Positions 32,601-44,700 of a stretch of 64,000 nt of DNA are shown here, piece by piece. Source of the DNA: Brachynemurus nebulosus (Eukaryota > Arthropoda > Insecta > Neuroptera > Myrmeleontidae); NCBI GenBank assembly GCA_035578155.1, contig JAPWDM010000006.1, positions 16,260,305 to 16,324,304 of the forward strand, given 5' to 3'. Numbering within the stretch: position 1 is the stretch's first letter; every line of letters starts with the position of its first letter. A model generated the notes under the pieces. It was not told the origin of the DNA, did not search any database, and saw only the letters and a list, made by a program, of their open reading frames with translations. Made by a program: the position numbers and the translations under genes.

Positions 32601-35600
32601 TTGAGTGCAAAGAGTTAATAGACATCAAATAATTTAAATTTTTTGCTAATACGTGTTCGCGCGGTTTAGTAGTGTACATGCGTGAGAATTTTTTATACCA
32701 CGAATCAAACAGAGCCTTTATTAGAAGTAATTCATGGCGCGAAATTTGAAATTTATTATCTAGTCTATTTAAATTAAAAATGTATTGTTTTTAAAAATAT
32801 TTATATTAATAGAACATAAACAAATAATTTGCTGACTTTGATGAATCATGTTTCAAAAAAAAAGTTATGTACGTGATTTTTTTCATTTTGAAGTCATAAC
32901 AGAAATTAAATTTTGTAATTTCCCTCGTTAAAAGTTTTATTAATACATTTTTCGATAATCTATGTGATGACCTTTTGCTGCTTTTTATTGTGAACTCTCA
33001 CACACTTTCATATATCAGTATCACTTTTTGCATTTTATTGCAACGGGTCAATTGCAATCAGTAATTTAGAAATTGAAGAATATATAATTCTTTGAATTGT
33101 GTATTATCTAAGTCAATTGCTACATACATATTACGTGACCAATGCAACAAAAAACTTTTACTATTAAAAAGGTCTAGTAGAGTGTTTCTAAAACGTCGGT
33201 CCGCGAAAGTACATTTAATATTACAAGATTTATAGTGTTATTCCAACTAACGGTGGAAATGATTCCAGGCTACAGGCTTAAAGAAGGGTAACTTCAAAAA
33301 TGTAAAGTTTACCGCATCGATGCAGCATCACGACTTTTCTGATGCGTCTAATACTACATGATGCGCTGCTGATGCTTTCTTGAAATTTGATGCACATTAG
33401 ATGTTTTTGAACGGGATATTGGCATCATTTAGCCTCTGATTTGGCTACAGATAGACTATAGATAATATAGCAATACAGTCCTTGTATAGGTATATTATCT
33501 TTGAATTTCAACTTGAACTTACTTGAAATTGAAAATATTGAAATTATTTGAATAAAAAATATTACATACCTATTTTGAGTGCAAGATGTATTCCAATAGT
33601 TTAAACAATTTTAATCAAAGCTAAATCTTTTTCAACAATTTGTTTTTCGGAATTATTCCTGTTGGTGTTAATACCTACATAATATGACAAGTAGTTATAA
33701 TTCTACATCATACACATGACATGATAAACTTGATTTAATATTTCTATGTTATTTATTTTCTTTTTTTTTGCAAAATTAATGTAAAAATATGCAAAAAAAA
33801 TTAATAATGATGCTTTATTTTTGCAAAAGAGGAGGAAATAACAATACATAAAATTTTTATAGCATCTAAACACAACTTGATTTATTATTATATTATCTTT
33901 TTATGTCACTGAAGGATGACATATTAATTTTGTTGTGTGATCATAGTGGGGGAAACATTATTATAGAGTTGTACATGCATATATTGAATAAACGCAAGAG
34001 GGCTGTATTCTCACTGTACTTACAAAAAGAGCCAAAAAATCATAAATTAACACTTTCACTGAGGTGACATTACTTAGTGCGTGTCAGAAACACGCACTTG
34101 ACGATTTTTTTTTTTTAATAGTAATTATTCTTAAAATGTACTGGAAAATTTTAATGGCGGCGTGATTTAATATTTGACCATCTGGTGATGAACGGAAAAA
34201 CTATGTGTAGTAAATATTATATGAGCTAAAGTTGACAGATTTGACAGTTAAATAAAGAAATGGTATAGGTGAAATTAATTAAAAGTGATGTAATATCACT
34301 TCATCCAACAAATGAAGCAAAATTCGACGTACAATTTTAGTTTTGTCATTTTTATATTAGAGTAACTTCAAAATTGTACGTCTAATTTTGCCTCATTTGT
34401 AAGATGTCATACCACTTTTAATTAATTTGAATTATAAATTTTATTTGAAAATAATAAAATAAATTACTATAAAAAAAATAAGAATGGAATTCCAAAAAAT
34501 ATGCTAATTTGTATTTCACAGACTGGACAACATAAATTTTGTGGCGGTGTGGCCTGTCAAAACCTAATAAACAAGCCTTGCTTACCAGCAGTAGTTATTA
34601 TTTTAATCATTAGATTGCGCCTTTGTGTGTTACAATAGGGTACTTGACTGCTATTAAAAAAAGATTCAAAATGGTTTGTTTTTACGTAAGAATTAGTTAA
34701 TTTTTGATAAATTTTATAAAAATTATCAAAAAACCAGTTTGATGATGAAATGAAAAAATTGGCGCGAAAAAGACTTGGCGTAGTGACGTATGCAATGACG
34801 TCACGATTTAACTCAAACAGATGTCACTTCAGTCATCTGTACACGGTTCTATATCTATGGTTCTATATTTGTACAAAGCATTACCAACATAATTAACATG
34901 TATATGATGTATATGACTGGTTGTCATAGACAATTTAACTAGGGTAGTCATATTTATATACATATTGTCTATCTGGTCTATAGTATTCATATATAAAGCT
35001 TATAAATCGTGACGTCATTTTTATATCTCGGTGCGTTTTAGTCATTTAAATAAAGGCTAAAAATTTATAATTTTCAAAATAGAATTTTTAAATAACTAAA
35101 GAATATTTTTATTTGTCACTGCTAAAATTGAATATATTTAAGGATAATACATAAAATTATTCAACATTTAAAAAAAATTTTGATTACAGTCAAGTACCGT
35201 ATTCTCAATAGAGACTGACCTGGGCAACGTTATTGCTGTCTGGTGTCAGATTGAAACAAAAGTTAGTGTCAATACAGGGTGTTTCAGGCCACTAAGAACG
35301 TACAAATTTTAACATAGGAAAAATTTTCTGTGATCAGGGAGTGTTTTATTTTATTATTATTAGATATTTAGCAAAACCTTTATAGTACGGGAGGTACTGG
35401 CGCATGAGTACCGAAAACTATTCCACCACAATTTTTTTATGCGATCCTGTTGACATTGCCCTACTGATGATATAAATGCATGTTGCCATATATTTAGAGA
35501 TATGAATTTTTAAAGATTCGAGATTTTTCCAACCTTTAAAAATTCATATCTCTAAAAATATTAACTTGATCGTGAAAAGTCATAGGACCTTTTTTGTTTG

Positions 35601-37795
35601 TATTTCAATAAAGAATATAAAAAAAATTTGTCCGGTTGAAAAAATACTTAAAGGTATTTTAAAGGTAGGGGACGCATACTTGTGAGGGCGCGAAATTAAC
35701 AATTAAAAAACAGGTATAAACAATGAAATTTTTTTAAATCTCTATTAAGGATATTATTAACTATTGTATAAAGAATTTAAAAAAAATATTATTTATATTT
35801 TATTATTTTTTTTAAATATATTTTTCATGGGTCAAAAGTACCCAAATTTGAGATTTTTCGAATTTTTAAAAATTCATATCTCGAAAACTATTAACTTTAT
35901 CGTAAAAAGTCATAGGACCTTTTTTATTCGTATTCAATAAAGAATATAAAAAAAATTTGTCCGGTTGAAAAATGACAATTCTTTGCAATTGTTTAAACAA
36001 CTTCCGGTTTAAGCAATATGGCCCCGGGTTGCCCCCTGGCAACATGCATTTATATCATCAGTAGGGCAATGTCAACAGGATCGCATAAAAAAATTGAGGT
36101 GGAATAGTTTTCGGTACTCATGCGCCAGTACCTCCCGTACTATTAATGATATTGCGTCAAAATAACGTTTAGTTATGGATTTTTAGCCCAAAAACTATAT
36201 TCGACACCACAATTTTTTTGTTCCAGACAATCGCAGCATCAACATTATATCTGGCCGGTAAAGTTAAAGATGATCCACTAAAAATACGTGACGTTATCAA
36301 TGTGGCACGTGACACCTTACATCGAGGTAGCAGTCCTCTGGAACTGGGCGATGAATATTGGAACATGCGTGACGCCATTGTACAAGCGGAACTACTGATC
36401 ATGCGCGTTTTGAAATTCGAAGTTAACATTGTTCATCCACACAAGGTAATAATTCAAGTAAGATTTTAACACCTTGACGGTCATTCACGTTACGTGAAAC
36501 CTTACTAACTCATACACTCCGTCGTACGACGACAACAATGGGGTATTTGACAGTATCAAAGAAAAACAACTTTTAATTCAAATTGATAATAAAAGACAGC
36601 AATTTATTATGTTAATTCATCCTAACTATCATTATTTAATTTAAAAAAAAATTAATATTTTTCGGCTATAAATTACGTCAGCAGAAATGGACTCTGATGT
36701 TGCATTCTCTTATATTTCAACACTGTCGCCAATTAGAGAGAATGCTGTGCATTACAAATACATTAAGAAATTGAAGCAAAAAAATTGACTGATGGGATTA
36801 CTTTAATGGCGGTCAAACCATTAATTTAATGGTTTATCTAATATTTATAAGCAAGTCTCCGTGGTTACAAGTTGGGCTTACTAAAATGGAGTCATGCTTC
36901 AAAATTTAATGCCTTTGGAATCTCTAGGAAACACTGTTAATATGTAGTGCTCAGTTGTCGCCACTAGGGTCGCTACGTAAATTCCGGTTAGCAAACATAA
37001 CTATGGAAATTAATTTGCATTTAATTAATTTTTTTTAAAATCAACATTTTTTTTCCTAGTTATAAGAAAAATAAACAGTTTTTTTTCTTAGTTATATGAC
37101 ACCTGTTGCTATCTAGAGAATGTGACGTAATTGAAGCTAATGAACGTTTTCGCGCAAATTTTGAGAACAGATATTAAATTAATTTTTTCTAACGATTTTG
37201 GGCATTATTTTTAAAAATTAGAATTATATACATGCATAATACATAAATTAGAGTATTTTAAAATAGTTTCCCAAAATTAGTCAAATTCCCCATTCCATAT
37301 AAAGTGAATTAACTGTCAAAATAGTGTACCAATTGATCATTTCGTCATGACCGTCATCGTGTTAATTTCTAAGAGGGTCAAAATTTTAATTAATTTTTCC
37401 ACCAACAACAGTACATGTTACACTATCTTCGCTCGCTACAAACGTGGATGAACGAAGACGATTGGCGTAAATTGCCGATTGCGCGCGTGGCCGCCGGTTT
37501 CTTACACGACTTTCATCACGACCCCGCCATATTAGATTATAAACCGCAACATATAGCGATCGCTTGTATTTCATTGGCCATGCAAATTTACGGCGTAACC
37601 GTGCCATTGGCTGACGAGGATGATAACAGCGCTTGGTATTCAGTACGTATTCAAGAATAAGTTTCACTGCAGACGCACGATTTTGATTTAAATTTTTTTG
37701 TTTAGGTATTCACCAAAGATCTGTCAAAAGAAACACATTGGGAAATTATGGAGAAAGTGATGGAAGTGTATGACAATGAACCTCAACGAATTTAA
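29480..37795 (+). CDS. CCNQ: Cyclin-Q (CDK10-associated FAM58 cyclin), whole gene span
   Basis: Cyclin-Q (FAM58A, also called cyclin M) activates CDK10, a nuclear and cytoplasmic kinase. Four exons give 251 residues, against 248 in human: 29480-29695, 36227-36445, 37412-37642 and 37706-37795. All junctions are phase 0 with GT-AG. The cyclin box begins at FIFECGIKLQAQPLTVATAA, continues through TLYLAGKVKDDPLKIRDVIN and EYWNMRDAIVQAELLIMRVL. The second fold has YLRSLQTWMNEDDWRK and QHIAIACISLAMQIYGVTVP, ending FTKDLSKETHWEIMEKVMEV. Intron 1 is 6.5 kb and full of repeats; intron 2 is almost entirely a piggyBac-type element. A poly(A) signal follows at 37928. The gene is head-to-head with RIC3. 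Confidence 0.94.
29696..30118. other. CCNQ intron 1, first part
   Basis: AT-rich, nothing recognised. Its end (30111-30118, GTTTCAAA) is the left target duplication of the following hAT element. Confidence 0.6.
30119..30457. mobile_element. GC-rich hAT-type MITE with perfect 8-bp TSD
   Basis: Starts CAGGGCCGTAATTAGG and ends CCTAGTTACGGCCCCG. It is flanked by GTTTCAAA on both sides (30111-30118 and 30458-30465). It is strongly GC-rich, with G and C runs, in an AT-rich intron. The frames inside it are not genes. Confidence 0.9.
30466..31412. other. CCNQ intron 1
   Basis: AT-rich, with an 11-C run followed by A-runs at about 30604. ATCACAGACCAATGAACA at about 30701 and its inverse TGTTCATTGGTCTGTGAT at about 31123 mark a roughly 440-bp inverted-repeat element. 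Confidence 0.6.
31413..31601. mobile_element. pogo-like MITE, TA TSD
   Basis: Ends CAGTGGACCCTTGTTTTATG and GTGTAAAACAAGAGTCTTCTG are inverted repeats with mismatches. TA flanks both sides. 189 bp, non-coding. Confidence 0.75.
31788..32715. mobile_element. Outer inverted-repeat element hosting a piggyBac-type insertion
   Basis: GATTCGTGGTATAAAAAATT on the left pairs with AATTTTTTATACCACGAATC on the right, extending through CGCATGTGCAC and GTGTACATGCG. The piggyBac-type element 31900-32614 is inserted between the arms. Confidence 0.8.
31900..32614. mobile_element. piggyBac-type non-autonomous element, TTAA TSD
   Basis: TTAA flanks both ends (31896-31899 and 32615-32618). The ends are CCCTTTGCGCTTA and TGAGTGCAAAGAG. 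Just inside, ACATGTACAGCATGACA pairs with TGTCATGTGCTACATGT. The interior (about 31960-32260) reappears inverted within 36470-37361. There is no transposase frame. Confidence 0.85.
32716..34138. other. CCNQ intron 1
   Basis: No gene. A cluster of GATGC-like motifs lies at about 33315-33405. The segment 33955-34110 (TAAACGCAAGAGGGCTGTA, then GTGCGTGTCAGAAACACGCA) is shared, partly inverted, with 62190-62330. Confidence 0.55.
34139..34638 (+). repeat. Interspersed repeat family E, copy 2, with hairpin
   Basis: The hairpin at 34273-34425 pairs AATTAAAAGTGATGTAATAT-type sequence and GCAAAATTCGACGTACAAT with their inverted partners. The flanks match 59580-59890 (AATAAACAAGCC and GCAGTAGTTATT). 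Confidence 0.65.
34639..35198. mobile_element. MITE family F copy 2
   Basis: Ends GGTACTTGACTG and CAGTCAAGTACC, with internal AAAAAATTGGCGCGAAAAA and GACGTCACGATTT. Same family as 22143-22713. Confidence 0.85.
35385..36140. mobile_element. Foldback element with about 100-bp inverted repeats, TA TSD
   Basis: GTACGGGAGGTACTGGCGCA at the left end is matched by TGCGCCAGTACCTCCCGTAC at the right. The arms continue through GCGATCCTGTTGACATTGCC and ATAAATGCATGTTGCCA. TA flanks both sides. An internal segment is duplicated (AGTCATAGGACCTTTTTT at about 35578 and 35908). It ends 86 bp before CCNQ exon 2. Confidence 0.9.
36227..36445 (+). CDS. CCNQ: CCNQ exon 2
   Basis: Acceptor TTTGTTCCAG| to donor CACAAG|GTAATA, 73 codons, phase 0. 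It encodes TIAASTLYLAGKVKDDPLKI through VLKFEVNIVHPHK, the second half of the first cyclin fold. Confidence 0.95.
36470..37361. mobile_element. piggyBac-type non-autonomous element filling CCNQ intron 2
   Basis: TTAA flanks the element (36466-36469 and 37362-37365). Ends CACCTTGACGGTCAT and ATGACCGTCATCGTG are inverted repeats. An interior block (AAGCATGACTCCATTTTA in reverse, and ATTAATTTAATGGTTTA) is shared inverted with 31900-32614. It is 892 bp of a 966-bp intron and starts 24 bp after the exon 2 end. Confidence 0.88.
37412..37642 (+). CDS. CCNQ: CCNQ exon 3
   Basis: Acceptor CAACAACAG| to donor TATTCA|GTACGT, 77 codons, phase 0. It encodes YMLHYLRSLQTWMNEDDW, then AAGFLHDFHHDPAILDYKPQ and the IAIACISLAMQIYGV helix. 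Confidence 0.94.
37706..37795 (+). CDS. CCNQ: CCNQ exon 4
   Basis: Acceptor TTTTTGTTTAG| to TAA at 37793-37795. It encodes VFTKDLSKETHWEIMEKVME and VYDNEPQRI. Confidence 0.93.
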   Translation, partial: VFTKDLSKETHWEIMEKVMEVYDNEPQRI

Positions 37796-37927
37796 ATATA
37801 GGGTTTTTGATATGTGGGTGTGGTTTCAGCAATTATTACAGAATTATATGATTTATAATTCAGTTTTTTTATATTCTGTATTACTTTTTTTTTAACCTAA
37901 CGATATTGGATAAGTATTAAGTAAGAT

Positions 37928-37933
37928 AATAAA
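37928..37933 (+). terminator. Polyadenylation signal of CCNQ
   Basis: AATAAA lies 133 nt after the stop codon. Confidence 0.6.
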
Positions 37934-38086
37934 TTTATTTAAAGAAAAATCATTGATTAAAAATAGAAATGGTTTTGTAATTTGTGATAATAACAAGGTG
38001 TATCTTTTTTGCATACTGAATTTGTAAAAAAACAACATTTTTAATAAAAAAAATTTACACAGTTTTTAGTTTGTTTTATTTTATCT

Positions 38087-38212
38087 CTTTAAATGATTAA
38101 GAGGAGTTAACTCGTCCTGCAACATGGCGGCTTAAAATGCTGTGATATATATATTAACTGGTACAGGTGCCGCCATCTGTGACAGATTTCCCGAAATACG
38201 GTATAATTGTAA
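38087..38212 (+). repeat. Interspersed repeat family C, copy 2
   Basis: Matches 10131-10260: CTTTAAATGATTAAG, ATGGCGGCT, CTGGTACAGG, CCGCCATCTGTGACAGAT, AATACGGTATAATTGTA. Confidence 0.82.
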
Positions 38213-40843
38213 ATAATATTCAATGTTATCAACATAGTTTAGTATAATTTATATTTTGTAATTCTTAGGGTTCACTTTTTTGATGTTGGGATATTTGATT
38301 TTTTTTCTTTTTCTTTTGTTGTAACCTTATCTTTTGTACTTATCACTGGCAGTCAAAAGTCCGGCATTTTGAGACAAAAAATATGATTTGTTTAAAAGGG
38401 TCATACATGATAAGGAGCATCACGGGGGTATACCCCTCCGATTTTGTTTATTCTTTGATATGTTGTAGAACATCGAAAAATAAGAGACACGTATTTTTTT
38501 TTAGCGGCTGTAAAACGGTTTGAAGGGATGAAATCACCCTTCAAAAATTGGGGTGAAAATTTAATTTGTCAAATATTTCGAAAACGGTAAGAGATAGTGC
38601 AAGAGTTTAAATTGGTGATATTACTCTTTTTTAAGGAGCTATCTATTGATATGCAACTTGTTTAAATTACATCAACAGGGGTGGTTGGGGTTAAAATTTA
38701 GGAGTTAATTTTGCGAAAAGGGGGTAAAAATACAGTGTATTAAAATTTTGTTTACAGATTTCAAATCTACGTGAAAAAATCTAATTGACCTGTTTTTGCT
38801 CAATTTCATAATATTAAGTTTAGGGGTAAGTAACTAGAGGGTGACTGTGTTGACATAATCATACTATTTGAGTTATTCAGGAACTTCTTCATGGAAAATA
38901 ACTTAAAATAATTATAAAATCGTAAAAATGATATTCTCGAATTCAAAATTCAGTTTGATCAACACTGAAGAGGGGGGGGGGGGGGTCATACAATTATACA
39001 TACTTGTAGGAGTCACCCTCCTACAAGTATGTATAATTTAGTCACCCCCTACTAAAAGTATGTATAATTTAAACAAGATTTAATTCAGAAAAAAAAAAAC
39101 GAACACTCAAAAATATTATTTTTAAAAGTAATAAAAATGTCAAAAATAGTAATAATAACAAAAAAGTATGTGAAATTCGTAATAAAAAATGGTATGTACA
39201 ACTCGTGTGGAATTGTCGATTGCCCCACTCAAGCAAATGAGCGCACGAACGTAGTGAGTGCGCTCAACTTCGCTTTCGTGGGCAATCTACAATTTCCCGC
39301 ACTTATTGCACAATATACTATAACCCGAGAATTGTGAAAAACTAGCTATTGACTACGAAATCCTAACTTGATATGTACCTAACACGCACTTGGCAAGTTT
39401 ATTACCTCTCTATGAAACAAATAATAAGGATAGATGTCATTGTTGTCGTTATTTTCAAACGTAGTAATTCACGTTTAAGAATGGAGATGTCGCTATCATA
39501 ACTTTATTTTTAAATTAAAAGCACCTTATAATATAATTATATGAAATTTGGTTACCTTATTCACGAATCCGACTAAAAAATTAGTCGATTAATTGACTAT
39601 TATTGTATGTTCGTATTTTCGACTAAATGACTAATTTTCTCCAAAAAACAACTTTAGTTGGTTAATCACTGTGTGAGGAATGTACTCTTCGCTTAAATCC
39701 GAGTACAACTAATAGAACCCCATAAAATGGTCGAAAAAATCACTCAACTAGAAAAATATCTCAAAATATGTATCTTAAAGGTGCTGCGAAGAATTACAAA
39801 AAAAGGTTGAAAAGATTTTAATAAAATACAGAAAATATTTAGTAATTAATATATTAAATAAATTAGTATATTAATTTACATAACTCAAATATTAACACTT
39901 ATTTAAGTAAACTTAAAATTCAGGTGCGTTTATATATTTATGTATGGCTTTTGAAAAAGCAAATACCTCGTATAATTTTTTTTTATGTATATTATAAGTG
40001 TATGGACTCTGTCAAAAAGAGTAATACAATATATTTTTTTAGGCATGATCATGAAATGCATGTAAATTTTTGTATTTTATTGCCTTCATTAGTTATTTTT
40101 TTACGAAATGATCTATACTATATATAGTATGGTTACTGAAAACTAAGCAATTGAAAAAATTTTAAATTATTCGAGATGATTTTCGATATTACATTACAAA
40201 TACCAACTTGAAAAAAATATACAATCATATATCTGTATTCAATTCCTTTTTCAAATTCGAATTTTTTCTAAATTTATACATAAAATAAATAATTTATCTT
40301 TAAAATAAAAATATTAACAAAAATAAAATTTTTTTTGGATTTAAAAAATAAAATTAATGCAATGAATGAAAGTTATCACAGTCATTATTACTAAATTATG
40401 TAAATGTAACTTATTTAGTATTACATGTATTTCATACAGTGCCGCCAAAAATAAAACTGTACATTTAATTTTTTTTTTTGGGAAGAAAACCGAAAACTAT
40501 GATACATATATCATATACATTATATAGCATTATTTATAATTCTACACAGAAATTGTGCTTATTTTTAATTTTTTTTGTTTTTATTTTTAATTACAGAAGT
40601 TTATTTTTGCATGAATACATCTCATACGTATGCATAAGTATTCATAAAATTTTTAAAACTACTTAAATTATTTTTTTTTTATTTATATTTCAAAATAATT
40701 TTTATATGATACATTAAGCATACATTTAAATCAATTCTAAACTGAATACAGTAAAAAAAGAAAATATTCGAATTTTTAAGTAGTGACAGTTACGTTTAGT
40801 GGTTAAAACAGTGAGGTTTGTTCTAATATTCCCTTGTGATACT
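38213..40843. other. Intergenic DNA right of CCNQ
   Basis: No gene. It holds a 14-G run (about 38972-38985), a duplicated TACAAGTATGTATAATTTA unit (about 39020-39075), and an inverted-repeat segment at about 39190-39300 (GATTGCCCAC against GTGGGCAATC, with TGAGCGCAC against GTGCGCTCA inside). Sequence at 38280-38400 is partly related to 50160-50260. Confidence 0.6.
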
Positions 40844-41733
40844 GCTGGCGTTCGCCAGAAAATTTTATTAAGATAATAGTCTGGTAACTCGCTCTGTTTT
40901 TCATACCTATATTTACATCCTAAAGTAACAAACAAAATTTTTTTTTGAATAAATTAATTTTTGATTTATTATTATTATTATCACTTGAAGTTGGCGCCTC
41001 AAAAAAAAAGCACGTGGATGGCCCAGGTGATTTTGACTCTTGGGGACATCTGAAATCAAAAATTCTTAATTAGTCTTAATCTATATATGTTATTCTGGTC
41101 GGTACTAGAATTATGAAATTCTATCGAAAAATAACAAAATGGCGGATTTCGAAAAAGTCATTTTTTGTCACACAAAAAGGGTTGTAAAATGGAAAGTTAG
41201 GGGTGAAAAAAATTAATTCTAGTTCCGACCAGAATCACATATCTATAGATTAAGATTAATTAAGAATTTTTGATTTCAGATGTCCCCAAAAGTCAAAATC
41301 ACCTTGGTCATCCATGTGCTTTTTTTCTGAGGCGCCAACTTCAAGTGATAATAATAATAATAAAGCAAAATTTAATTTATTCAAAAAAAATTGTTTTGTA
41401 ACCTTAAGATGTAAATAAAAACATATTAAAAATTCAAAACTTTTCATTTATTCTTTCTCAAAAAAAAAAAAATGCCCTAAAAAATAGCGCGAGTTACCAG
41501 ACTACCACCTTAACCGAACATTAGCTAACGGAGCTTGCACCGTTACAAACCAGAGGGCTCTAATTTAAAAAATTAATGCTCGTTAAATATTTTTTCATGA
41601 TTTTTCACGGTATAAATACTTAACTTCTGAAGTACAACCATATTCAAAGATTATGGAATAAAAACAATTAGTCACCATTTTCGATTCCGAGCCCTCTGCT
41701 AACGTTAGGTTAACAAAATTTTCTGGCGAACAC
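40844..41733. mobile_element. Nested double palindrome (about 0.9 kb)
   Basis: Outer arms: TGGCGTTCGCCAGAAAATTT and AGTCTGGTAACTCGC, with inverse partners near 41500 and 41710. Inner arms (40963-41368): ATCACTTGAAGTTGGCGCCT against AGGCGCCAACTTCAAGTGAT. They continue to ATTCTGGTCGG against CCGACCAGAAT. Two foldback elements lie one inside the other. Confidence 0.85.
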
Positions 41734-44700
41734 CAGCACAGATCGACGACCATAAATAATGTACACTATTTGACATTAAAAAAATTATTTTCTTATTCGT
41801 AAATTTTATCCTTTTAAAATTTACAATATTCAGTTTAGAATAATATTTTAAAAGTTTAAAAACTATGATCAGTTCGTAAAAATTTTTTAGCGGAAGTAAA
41901 TATATCTTCTCTATAGCTGCGTCTATTAAAGTTATTAAACTAAATAAAAAATATGCACTTGTCCCATTATTATAATATCTACCCGCGATTTGTGCTAATA
42001 TAATTGAAATTTTAAAAGAATTGTCGTATTCAATTAAAATAGAGATCTACGGTCATTTACAATTTACAATGTAAGTCCAAAAATGTATTTACACATTGAT
42101 TTTTTTGTCTATAAATTAAATTATTATATTAAAAAAAAAAAAAACAGAAATTATTTAATTCATTTTTAGTTTAATAACATTAATTTATTTTACCGTCAAT
42201 GTCTTTATTTTTAATTTTTTATAAAAATATATATAAAAAAATCACAATAGAAAATATTTTTCAAGTAAAATCCTTTTTGGTTTACTTTTTTTTTTTTTGA
42301 TAAATCAAATTTCTGATAGTTTTATTTTTTTTTTTTCTAGTACAAGAAATTATTTTTACTTTAAATAAATACAGTGATTGTCGTGTTTTTAAACAAAACA
42401 TTCGAATTTTTAAATTAATTTTTTTTTTTTTTGGAAATTGATAAGTATCTTTTTAGTGAACAGTGTCGGTGGAATTTAATTCAATTGGTCCCGAAAATCG
42501 ACTCCAACTGTTTATAAATCGATATTTTAGTACAGAAAAATATTGCATTTTTACATTTTTAAATAAATATAATGAAATCAAACGTAAATCATTTGCACAA
42601 ACTTCCGTTTAACGCCTTTAATAAAACACCTGAAATATTTAAGCTCTCTAATGAAACTAATGAACTCGAACAGCTACACTTTTCATGACAGATTAGGATA
42701 TATGTATAATATTTGGTCAGAAATAACCGTCACTGGTGTCAGCTTTTATTAAAATTTGTAAATAACACTTTCTTTAGATTAAAAAATATCAACTGTCAAA
42801 ACGTTACTTTACCATAGATTAAAAAAACCATCAAAGATGGCGACAACTTCATGTGTAATTGTACAATGCAATATTTTTGCGCACGTTAAAAAAGATATGA
42901 CTTTTATATAAGAAATGTTTAGTTAGATATGAATTTTTTAAGATAATTTTTTTTTCTAAACTCTTGTTTTTTTGAATCTTGTGTTTGATAATTTTGTTAG
43001 ATGTTAATTATTAAGTTTAATAAACGTTGATTCAAAAAAATATTTGATATTCATTTAATTTTATTTATTCTACATTTAGACGCCATTTTGTAATCGAAAC
43101 ATTTTACAACTGGACATTGAGTTTTGACCCACAAAGAGTAGTGAAATTTGGTCTAATGAATATTTCCACTGTCATCTACTGAATGAATATTTCCACTGCC
43201 ATCTACTGCGAGAAACATCAGTGCCATACGTGTGTATCCATGCTTCTACACGACGCTGTAGTCGCAACTAGTGCGACAATATACATGGATCCATTATTGA
43301 TAGACATTGCAAAAGCAACGTTATTACTGATTTTTAATTTTTATTTGAAAAGATACTCAGCAATTCATTTAAAAATTTAATATTTTCAATTTAGATCACA
43401 GAATGAAATAAAAATTTTTGGAAATTAACAAAATAAAAATGTACGTTTAAAAGTATTATACTAAGCTATACATTCAGCAATTATTTCTATTGTAGGATCA
43501 TCTTTTATTAAGACTCTTAATTTCTTTTATTCTAACAAGATTCAAAATTTGATAATGTTGCATTAATTATAACATGTGAACTGCTATATTTTGGACAGTG
43601 TTCCGGTTAAAAAATCACAAATGCTAATACTGCAATTTTATTTCGAAAATAAAATATTAATCCAAGAGCCGACCGTACAAAAATGATGCTCACACATAAT
43701 TTAATGGCGACAGTATGAGATTAAAACGGGCGAAAAAAAATATTGGTTTAATGACAAGAAGATTTCGAAATCACTAGTATTACCTACCCAACCTAATTTT
43801 TATACATAGATATAACGCACATTTTCTTTAAATAAAAAAATGAAACGATAAACACTTTCTTTCGATCAAATAACCAACTATAACAATGACATTATACCAT
43901 AGATAAAAAGAAACCATTATAAGTGATGTCTACTTTCTCTCTCTATGGCGTTCCATTTTTGTTGGGTCGATTCTTGGACTGTATGTAATTTTTGTTTAGA
44001 TATATTACTTACAGAGTGCACTACTATCAAATAAATAGACACGATATTACTGAAAATCACATATAGTTGTTATATTTGAATACAAACACATCTTTTAGTT
44101 TACAATTTGAAATCAAATTTTGATGTGACGTAGATCCCTGCGGTGAGATAATAATTCTAAGAATTTCCTATTCAAGGCAGTAATTGAAATTTATGTACTA
44201 AATAAACGAAAAAAAAAAAATAACCAAAAAACAACCAATTTCTAACAATTTAATTTTAATGGCATAAAATATATGGCAAACGATGGACTCGAAAAAGTTA
44301 GTACGTCATCTGTGGAAATTTAAGAAAAAAAGTATTGGGCAAATTTTGACTGGCCAGGTGCAAATATTTCTTTAATTTTTGAAATTTGAAAGGAAAATAT
44401 GTAAAAGGGACGTCTTTTACTCAAAACACACAGGATGCTTTTGTTAAGTTAACCTATACTCAGTCCGCGTACTTTCACGGTAAACTTCCCCAAGGGCCAG
44501 CAATATTTTTAAAGAATTAAAAAAATTTATATAAATAAATTCACAAAATGATTTAACATGTGTAAACATACAGTTTTCTAATAAAAATAATATCAATAAT
44601 ATACAAACACACTGATTTTTGTGATTGTATTGAAATGTACGCATTTCAATACAATCATAAAAAAATAAATGATAATATAAAATGTTTAAAAAAACCAACA

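Noticed and set aside
38400..38800. Remnant of a large virus-like or Polinton element
   Set aside because: The G/T-rich non-coding stretch only gave a vague impression; no coding remnant or terminal repeat supports it.
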